Assembly: GCA_026745465.1 (NCBI GenBank)
Contig: JACYXH010000018.1
Span: forward strand, 290,001-354,000
Direction of reading: 5' to 3'
DNA length: 64,000 nucleotides
Source of the DNA: Lota lota
Lineage: Eukaryota > Chordata > Actinopteri > Gadiformes > Lotidae
Every line of letters begins with the position of its first letter. Within the stretch, counting starts at the first letter, position 1. The notes beneath the pieces were generated by a model. That model worked only from the letters and a program-made list of their open reading frames with translations, was not told the origin of the DNA and made no database searches. Position numbers and translations under genes: made by a program. Shown in pieces: positions 1 through 64,000 of this stretch.

Positions 1-42
<42 letters not shown>

Positions 43-164
43 AGTGTGTGTGTGAGAGTGTCTGTGTGCGTGCGTGCGTGCGTGCGTGCGTGCGTGTGTC
101 TGTGTGTGTGCGTGCGTGCGTGCATCCGTGTGTGTGTGCGTGCGTGCGTGTGTGTGTGTGTGTG

Positions 165-198
<34 letters not shown>

Positions 199-229
199 AG
201 TGTGTGTGTGAGAGTGCATGCGTGCGTCC

Positions 230-260
<31 letters not shown>

Positions 261-323
261 TCCGTGTGTGTGTGCGTGCGTGCGTCCGTGTGTGTGTGCG
301 TGCGTGCGTGCGTGTGTGTGTGT
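1..323. repeat. (TG)n/(TGCG)n microsatellite
   Basis: An interrupted TG/TGCG repeat filling the intron downstream of hmcn2 exon 62, up to about 25 bp from its donor. Confidence 0.95.
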
Positions 324-347
324 ACTGCGGCGGGATGTGTGTTCTAC

Positions 348-44975
<44,628 letters not shown>

Positions 44976-45224
44976 TTTCAAGACTTTGAACACAAACCTA
45001 CTGCATCTGTACGCAGGAGAAAAACACGCAACTGTTTCAAACTTGGAACGAACAAATAAAATCCCTTTCAACGTTTTTAGTTTTATGAAGAAGAATTCAT
45101 TAGTCCGGAGAAATCTTGGTAAATCCCATGTAAAAGCCTTCAGAGATATACATCCGTGCGCAAAGTTTGGAGGGACCAGAGAGTGAGTGTGAGGGTTCTG
45201 TAGTAGAGAGAGCCCCCGGAGGAC

Positions 45225-45290
45225 TGGTGCGGCTGACGCTTCAAACGGGGGCGGAGATGGGTATTAAAAGGGTCCCGGGAACCAAACAGA
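45225..45290 (-). promoter_or_regulatory. candidate hmcn2 core promoter
   Basis: About 250-310 bp upstream of the hmcn2 ATG, the minus strand reads CCTTTTAATACCC (TATA-like) followed by CGCCCCCG (GC box) in a locally GC-rich stretch with several CpGs. It is a position-based guess only. Confidence 0.25.
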
Positions 45291-46170
45291 TTTTTTTTGG
45301 TCTGTAACATGACCCTGCTGGCCCTTTGCCACATGCGCCTTCACCGCTTAGATGGGACTCGTCGAGTAACGCTCAATGCCAGGCACTTCTTCGAAACTTT
45401 TACGCACTTGTTGATACCATAAATATATGGAATGTGGAGTAAGCAGTGTTCATAATAAGTGGTGGGAAATGTTGTTCATCCTCCACAGGCAATTTTCCCA
45501 AAAGATTACGATAGGCTTAATTAAATTGAGAGCATAACTTCTTCTGCCAATGCAGGATTTAAAATGTTTTTTTCTCACACTATTTTAAGTTGCAGGGGAC
45601 CTAAAATAACGATTGTTTGGACAACCTATGCTTTTTTTTAGCCGGTGATAGTTATGTCCACGTTGATTTCACCTGGAATATGCTTTGTAAATTTTAAATG
45701 AATGCATTGCCTATCATCTAATCGTTGACAAACCGAGCATTTAGTTGGTCACACACTTTTGCGTCCATCATAACACCAGTAGCTTTCGCACACATGCAAG
45801 TGAATAACTGTAGGCTACAGTGCATGGTTCCCCGCACAGCCATGCCTTGCCAGTCACACCAAGCTGCAATATGAACGCAGGCTCTTCCCACGCTTTAGCA
45901 CATCCAAACGCAATTAAGAAACTCTGGATTTAGTAGCGCATATTTAGATAATTTACTTTAACTTTGATTTGCACAGAACAGATGCAATATCTTACAAATC
46001 AGCACAGGTAAGTCATCATTCCACTTCATATCCAATAATTAACACAGCTCTTCAAATATAAACATGGACTGGGATGTGGATGAAAATAAAATCAAAAAGA
46101 TTAATAGTTGTCAGTATTCACTCTGATTGGAAATACTTCACTAATTACAGTTACACACTTAAATGCATCA

Positions 46171-46176
46171 TTTATT
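46171..46176 (-). terminator. candidate ncs1 polyadenylation signal
   Basis: AATAAA on the minus strand, about 2.0 kb downstream of the ncs1 stop and 1.2 kb before the hmcn2 start codon. NCS1 transcripts in other vertebrates have long 3' UTRs, so the distance is reasonable, but nothing else in the sequence confirms it. Confidence 0.25.
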
Positions 46177-47243
46177 TGGTGCTCTTACACCAATAATCAA
46201 CAGGTAAATGACATTTATCACATGGTAAATCATCATTTGCATAAGGCTTAATCAGTGAAGCAGATACAACATCTTGATGCTCAGGCTTAAAGGACCAAGT
46301 ACAGCGAGAGAGATAGACCCAGAGAGAGAAACAGATAGACCCAGAGAGAGAAACAGAGAGGGAGAGAATCACAAAGAGCAAGAGATAGACAGTAACAGAT
46401 AGAGACAGACAGAGACAGATTGAGAGAAAGTCAGAGAAAGACAGTGAGTCAGAGAGAGACACAGATGGAGAGAGTCAGAGACAGATTGAGAGAGAGAGAA
46501 ACAGAGAGGGAGAGAGAGGCATTGCCACATGCTGTGCCTTCTATAAACACACACAAGACACAAGACAAAGAGGACTGTTGCAACCACACTACTCTCGCAA
46601 AAAAAAAGCTTTTACAGCCAGTAGTATTGACGTGTGCTCTCTCGGAGAGAGAGAGAGAGGGTAGGTTGCGGTGGTTGTTTTACAATGGAAGCTAAGAGGC
46701 CTGAGCCCAGGCTTCAGCTGTACTAATTGTCAGCGGCGCATGTCGTTCAGGATGTGGGCCGTGTAACCCTGTAGGCGCTATAAGACGTCACTGTCCTTAA
46801 CGGAAGTGGGGGAGAGACAACATGAAACAATCGGAGGCCACCACGGCCACTAACCTTGTAAAATCAACACAACGAAACGAGAGAAGAAAAAACTGTGGCA
46901 ACTCATTAAACTTTACACTCCTCTGAATCAAAAGGGGGAGACAATTTTCCCAAGGGAAAATAAGTGCATGTGTGGGGGGTGATCATTATAATAATAAATA
47001 CAATGTCCCTTTGAACTTGATGCAAAAAAAAAAAAAGAACGAGCAGGAATTATAACTGTTTTAAATATCACGGTCATATTTACATAATACAATATAATAT
47101 AGGCCTACTCTTTTGCGACATTACATCCGTTTACAAAAATGCACATTGCCCTCGCTCCCTGCCTTCCAGCCTTGCCGTCTCTCCCACAGACTATGAAGTC
47201 ATCACAGCACAGGTCTTCGGATCATATTACCATGCATCTTCAC

Positions 47244-47287
<44 letters not shown>

Positions 47288-48184
47288 GTAAGACCATGCC
47301 TCATGAGGCAAGACACTCTGGGGGTGTCCCTGGTACAACCAACTAGGACTGGTGCGCAGAAGAGCACAACACTGTGTCTGCGAACGTGTCCCACGTGCAC
47401 TGCTTCACGTGCACTGGTTTGCACACTGTGTAATGTAAATATTCCCGTTGACATCAGGAGACAAGAGTCGTTTTTTTTACAATCCTTTTTTTGTTAGGTA
47501 CAAATGTGGTCACGGACACAAATTCCATACGGGAGGACCCCCAAAGAAGCCGGATATCCCATGATGCACCTCCAGGGGAACACCAACGAGGGAGATCACT
47601 GATGACGTGATGGGTCCGGATTGGCTTTTTGCAACATAGACACTGATTTCTGGACCCATCTGAAAAGAAAATACACCTGGACAGATAAATGAAAACCTGT
47701 GTCAATACACACGTGTTGAAAAGCATACAGGCATCTTCTACAAGATATTTTTGATCCATTCGATTCCTCCAATTTTAAACCCACCCATGGCCTTTCAATG
47801 ATAAGCCTGTGGCATTACAGAGGCCCGTCTCCACAATCCCAACCCAGTCATGTCGAGGGCTGTCAAAAAGAAGTGATGACGGGCAGAACAATGGGCTGGT
47901 GGGTGGAGACGGCTGAAACGCTATTCACTGAGCCTCTGCAAAGGCCTGCTACTTGGAGTGATTGCCAGCAATCAAGTAGGACATTTGAATAATTCATAAG
48001 GACAGACCGGGAACTGACAATAGCTCATTTTCTGCTTTGTTTGCAGACCAAAGCCTCAAGCCCCTTTCATATTCTCCTCTCCAGTGATTTCTTGCTTTGG
48101 TTATAAAAGGTAGTCAGGGAGTGGGGGGAACGATCCCATTGGAAGCACAGTTTCACTTGTTACGCCCCCCTTACCTCACACGCC

Positions 48185-60115
<11,931 letters not shown>

Positions 60116-60600
60116 GGCGCGCCGTGTCTCCTCCTCGCGTCCCGTCCGCGGCTCCACCTGGCACCACCTCCTGCACCCCTCTGCTCTGCTCCTCTGCGCC
60201 AACACAAAGACACAGGGGTGTGACGGGCGGAGTGGAAAGGTGGTGCGCCAGATTAACCACAGTCACAGTGGTGAACTATAAGCTTTTAAGAAGTCTTTCC
60301 GTTCGGGGGAGGAACTCCCTGTACTCCGTTTGGTGCTGCTAAACACGGCTCGCCCTCTGAAGGAGGCGGTGTTGGTGGTTGGCTGCCACTCCAGACCGCC
60401 TGGTTCCTTGAACCAGCGCCAGTGTGGGTGGTGGACTTTTCTATGGGCTGAGTGTGAGCGCCTGTGCGCCCAGCCTGTCCGCCTCACTCACTCTTACTTG
60501 GTTTTCTTTTTGGTACCGTTTCCGTGGTAATACTGTCTCGTGGAGCGAGGACAGCGTTCCGAAGGCGTTGCTGTTTTTCTTATTTCCCGAGAGTAGAGAC

Positions 60601-61015
60601 GAAGTTCCTCTTCTCTACTCTCAGTACAGATGAGTTCCTCTTCTCTACTCTCAGTACAGATGAGTTCCTCTTCTCTAACCTCAGTAGAGATGAGTTCCTC
60701 TTCTCTACTCTCAGTAGAGATGAGTTCCTCTTCTCTACTCTCAGTAGAGATGAGTTCCTCTTCTCTACTCTCAGTAGAGCGTAGGGATGAGTTCCTCTTC
60801 TCTACTCTCAGTAGAGCGTAGGGATGAGTTCCTCTTCTCTACTCTCAGTAGAGCGTAGGGAAGAGTTCCTCTGCTCTACTCTCAGTAGGGATGAGTTCCT
60901 CTTCTCTACTCTCAGTAGGGATGAGTTCCTCTTCTCTACTCTCAGTAGGGATGAGTTCCTCTTCTCTACTCTCAGTAGGGATGAGTTCCTCTTCTCTAAC
61001 CTCAGTAGAGCGTAG
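60601..61015. repeat. 30-bp minisatellite upstream of ncs1
   Basis: Units of GAGTTCCTCTTCTCTACTCT followed by CAGTAGAGAT, with some copies extended by GCGTAGG. Because 30 is a multiple of three, the array stays open in several frames on both strands and gives spurious ORFs. It begins about 490 bp upstream of the ncs1 ATG. Confidence 0.9.
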
Positions 61016-62164
61016 AGTCTTCCACACGTCATACCTCTGTTTGTTCACCTATCATTCTTCCTCACCCTCCTCCTCCTCCACTTCCTCCCTACTTTGTCAC
61101 TCACCGCGCAGTGAACTCCCATAGCCACAGAGAAGATTAAGTGTGGAAAAATGGAAATACAAATGCTAAATGCTCACTCAATAATTCTGGGAATTCGTGG
61201 AGGTCGAGTAAAAGAAGAAAATTCAAAATGAAACAAAATTATAATCTGTACAGATTTATGAGTGGGCTTCAATCCTGAGAAATGTGAAATGTTATGGCAG
61301 AGGGTTTTACAGATTTGCATTTCTAGGAGTCATTACTTTCATTTGGATTACAGGCATATGGCTTGGTTATACACCAAAGATCTACCAAGCTACTGGTAGA
61401 AATAACGATAACATAGAATTACCTTCACTCCAAACACGTGGCACTCCCTCTGTCCATGGCCAAGACCGCCCTTCTCGGATCTGCCAATGTGTTAAGCATG
61501 AGCCCTGTGGGACATTTAGGATCATTTTTGGACAACGTGGTCATAACATAACTGCAGCCAGGGCAACAGGGGCAATGAAAGGTGCCCTGTTAGTTAATGG
61601 CACGTCAATATTTGACTGACAGAGAATATATATAGGCTGACAGTACACTAAGACGCTGGGTGGGCTCAGCTGCGTACATTGAGTATGGAATAGCGTATAC
61701 AGACGAATACCCGCTGAGCAACCGTTACTCATGGTTATCAAACAATGCATGACGAACTCGTCAGATCAAACGACCCATTTCACCTGTCAAATGTGACGTT
61801 ACTACAGGGAAAAGCACGGCATGCGATTGTGAGCGACATGGACACTTCTGCCAGTTCTTACTAAGGTTCAACTTTATTATAAAACAGTCTTGTGTAAATA
61901 ATGTGTGCTGGTGTGTTTAGTCCGCTAATTCGGTGTGTTTGGTGAGAGCACGCTGTGTGAGCAGCAGGTGGGATATGTTGCTGCGCTACACTACCATAGC
62001 AACGCAGTTTATGACTACAGTGCCATCGCTAACCGCCACCACATGCGTATCGTTATTCACAAAGACAATAAACGCGGACACGTTCACATGCATGAACGAA
62101 CGAGTCGTGCACAGAATCCTACCGTGAATCTTTTTAAAAACGTAAAACCAAAAAAACAAAGGTG

Positions 62165-62345
62165 TCTTCTTCCGCGATACCACGGCCCGCCTGGATATGT
62201 CCGCTCTGCCCAAGTGCGCGTCGGGTACAGCCGCTCCTCGTACGTGCAGTGCGCGCTGCAGCCACTGAGCCAGGAGCGCTGCTGGCCCCGCCGCTCCAGC
62301 AGGATCACGTGGTGGGACTGAAGTCGGCTCCAGAGCGACGGCACA
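62165..62345. other. CpG-rich patch of unknown role
   Basis: About 180 bp with many CpGs (for example GTGCGCGTCGGG and GCAGTGCGCGCTGCAG) in otherwise AT-rich surroundings, 2.1 kb upstream of the ncs1 ATG. On the minus strand it is open and reads a Cys-containing peptide (WLSGCSAHCTYEERLY). It could be a CpG island, an alternative first exon or an exon of an unseen neighbour. None is demonstrated. Confidence 0.35.
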
Positions 62346-64000
62346 TGCATCACCCTGGCAGGCACCAATTGACTTTCCCCTGTTCCGTGCTGGCTGCCTT
62401 TTTTGGTGCAGAAGATGGGAGTCGGCCAGAATACGAAAGCTCATTCCTCTTTTCTTTTGTTGCATATTTACTTGAAACACCTTCCGGGTCCGCTAACTGC
62501 AAACTCCCTATTAAAAGAATAGTCACAGTTTGTAGTTCATGTTTGCTTGTATCTATCCATTTAAGATTAAACCGGTAATATATAGTCTTACGTGCCAGCA
62601 TGTCTGCTCTGCCCTTCTCGGTAAAGTATGGAATAATGGGAAAACGCCACTAGTCCCCACAGGAATATAATGGGCCAGACTCATACTAGCACGAGGGAAA
62701 GAGGTCAAGGGGAGCTGAACGAGTCAAATCAAGGAGAGGTTTGTCTGTTTTGCTACTTAGTTCAAGTGATGGTGGTAAACATCACCAAATCCCAGGCCTC
62801 AATGAAGTGGGCTGGCTGTAGATGTGTGAGATGTCAATAGTAGACATACGTGACTTCTGCATGGCCTTACCTCGTCGTAAGCAGCCGCGTCAGGGCTGAC
62901 TGCGATCGTCAATTAATGTGTCATTTAATAACAGCTATCCATCAACACAAAGTCTCCAAAGTCCCCCAAACGCTGAAAACAACAGAAGACAAATGTTCTC
63001 TTGGCGTCATTAAAAAAAAAAAACAGTACAATTTGTATGAGGGCACACTGAAACACTTGCAGCTTTGGCTGCGTGGAACAGTTATGCTGTTTTTTATTGT
63101 CGGTTTTGTTAAGTTTCAAGGTCATCTTTGTGATATGGCGCCGCTTAAATCCATTAAAGGGATGTAACGATCCGATGACTGCAAACGCAGCCTTCCGGCA
63201 GCAGTAGAAGGGCATGGAGCAGATGGAGGCGTCCTGAACAGATAGAGGACAATAACACAGAGGTTTGAAAGTGCCTCGATAGAAACGTACCATTCCAATA
63301 AACGTGCATTACACAACACCGAAAGAAATAATATAATTTATGGTTCTTGAAAATCGATTTCCTATGCAGGCCAGTGTGTGAGATGGAGGCAAATGAATCT
63401 CATGAATGAGAAGATATGAAGGGCTCTCTAAAAACAGCGAGCATTGAGCTGATGAAACAGACCATCTTAAGCAATGATGGGTGGGTATATTCACCTTAAA
63501 ATGAATCCATCAGCCAATGGTGGCAGTTCAAGCACTTTTAAGAGCAGTTTTATTCACTGGTTTTTAAAAGAATCCTCCACTGGACCTGCGGAGTAAAAAT
63601 GTGAAGGGACAGAAAGAGCAGTTTAGGGCAGCTGTGGTGACAGCAGGGCGAGCGAATAACTGTAAGAATGAATTTACATACAACACCACACACATCTTAC
63701 CAGCACAAGGCACTGCAAACAGTGCAAAAATAGTTCACTGTATTTTGCTGCACCCCACTGGCCACAGTTGAAGAGGATAGGTCAGCATTGGAGCAGAGCA
63801 ATACACATCCAAATGAACAAAAACGAATCAACACCAATTACTTGTAATGAGCAATCAAATAAACGAGACAACATTCAGCAGTTGAACCTGCAATTCAAGG
63901 GCTAACGGTGAGTTACAACAGTCATTGGAGAATAATCTCACCGAAATAATGTTAGCATTGCACCATTTAACCCTGGTCCGTGTGCAACCATGGTCTCCGT

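Larger units (their letters stand above)
44976..48184. other. intergenic region between ncs1 and hmcn2
   Basis: It holds the ncs1 3' UTR, the hmcn2 5' UTR and promoter, a purine-rich GAGACAGA-type simple repeat at 46300-46520 and a (CA)n tract at 47245..47285. The rest is AT-rich and unremarkable. I see no further coding exon with both good splice sites and a recognisable protein. Confidence 0.6.
60116..64000. other. 5' flank of ncs1
   Basis: It contains the ncs1 5' UTR and promoter (not resolved), the 30-bp array at 60601..61015, a CpG-rich patch at 62165..62345 and otherwise AT-rich DNA. An open frame at 61284..61619 (+) has a hydrophobic start but no family resemblance, and I do not call it a gene. 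Confidence 0.5.

Noticed and set aside
44976-45071. Upstream in-frame ATG extending hemicentin-2 by 32 residues
   Set aside because: The extension lacks a signal-peptide character and would bury the hydrophobic leader that starts at the ATG at 44975. Hemicentins begin with the leader.
60464-61124. Repetitive ORFs (MSSSSLLSVE type)
   Set aside because: A 30-bp tandem repeat is open in several frames. There is no start context or family.
61284-61619. 111-codon plus-strand ORF with a hydrophobic start
   Set aside because: No recognisable family, no splice or promoter signals, and typical of chance ORFs in AT-rich DNA.
63150-63245. Minus-strand exon-like segment with an acceptor (gttcag) and a Cys-rich reading CSMPFYCCRK
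   Set aside because: No matching donor, partner exon or known family. Left uncalled.

Overview
The window is vertebrate genomic DNA, almost certainly from a teleost fish. Two multi-exon genes lie head to tail on the minus strand, with many short introns, canonical splice sites and very dense simple repeats: (TG)n, (CT)n, (GGGA)n, long G runs and minisatellites. The gene pair matches the NCS1-HMCN2 neighbourhood known from vertebrates (human 9q34). The extreme microsatellite density recalls gadiform fishes, but that is only a guess.

Layout, in the direction of transcription (high to low coordinates). 64000-60116: 5' flank of ncs1, with a 30-bp tandem array and a CpG-rich patch near 62.2 kb that I cannot assign. 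60115-48185: ncs1, complete, seven coding exons, 190 codons, encoding the myristoylated EF-hand protein neuronal calcium sensor 1. 48184-44976: intergenic DNA with the ncs1 3' UTR and the hmcn2 promoter. 44975 down to the window edge: hmcn2 (hemicentin-2), a giant secreted extracellular-matrix protein. I can place 62 exons: signal peptide and von Willebrand A domain (exons 1-4), a hemicentin linker region (exons 5-8), then a long series of Ig-like domains (exons 9-62). The gene runs off the left edge inside the Ig domain that corresponds to number 42 of hemicentin-1. The EGF/nidogen-like C-terminus is not in the window.

Aligned from memory to the 44-Ig order of hemicentin-1, the Ig series is colinear for domains 1-13 and again for 25-42, but nothing corresponds to 14-24. 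Domain 29 is reduced to its second half-exon, which also has a decayed tandem copy. Exon 45 (domain 32) carries a frameshift equivalent to a 2-bp loss. Four introns appear to use GC rather than GT donors.

The most unusual non-coding feature is that three minisatellites contain a copy of a genuine splice junction in each or many of their units: the ncs1 exon 1 donor (12 copies, 44-bp unit), the hmcn2 exon 47 donor (8 copies, 26-bp unit) and the hmcn2 exon 53 acceptor (several copies). Nothing in the window looks like a new molecular system. The interest lies in gene-structure evolution and repeat biology. The two genes are neighbours but have no known joint function: NCS1 is a cytosolic calcium sensor and hemicentin-2 is a matrix protein.
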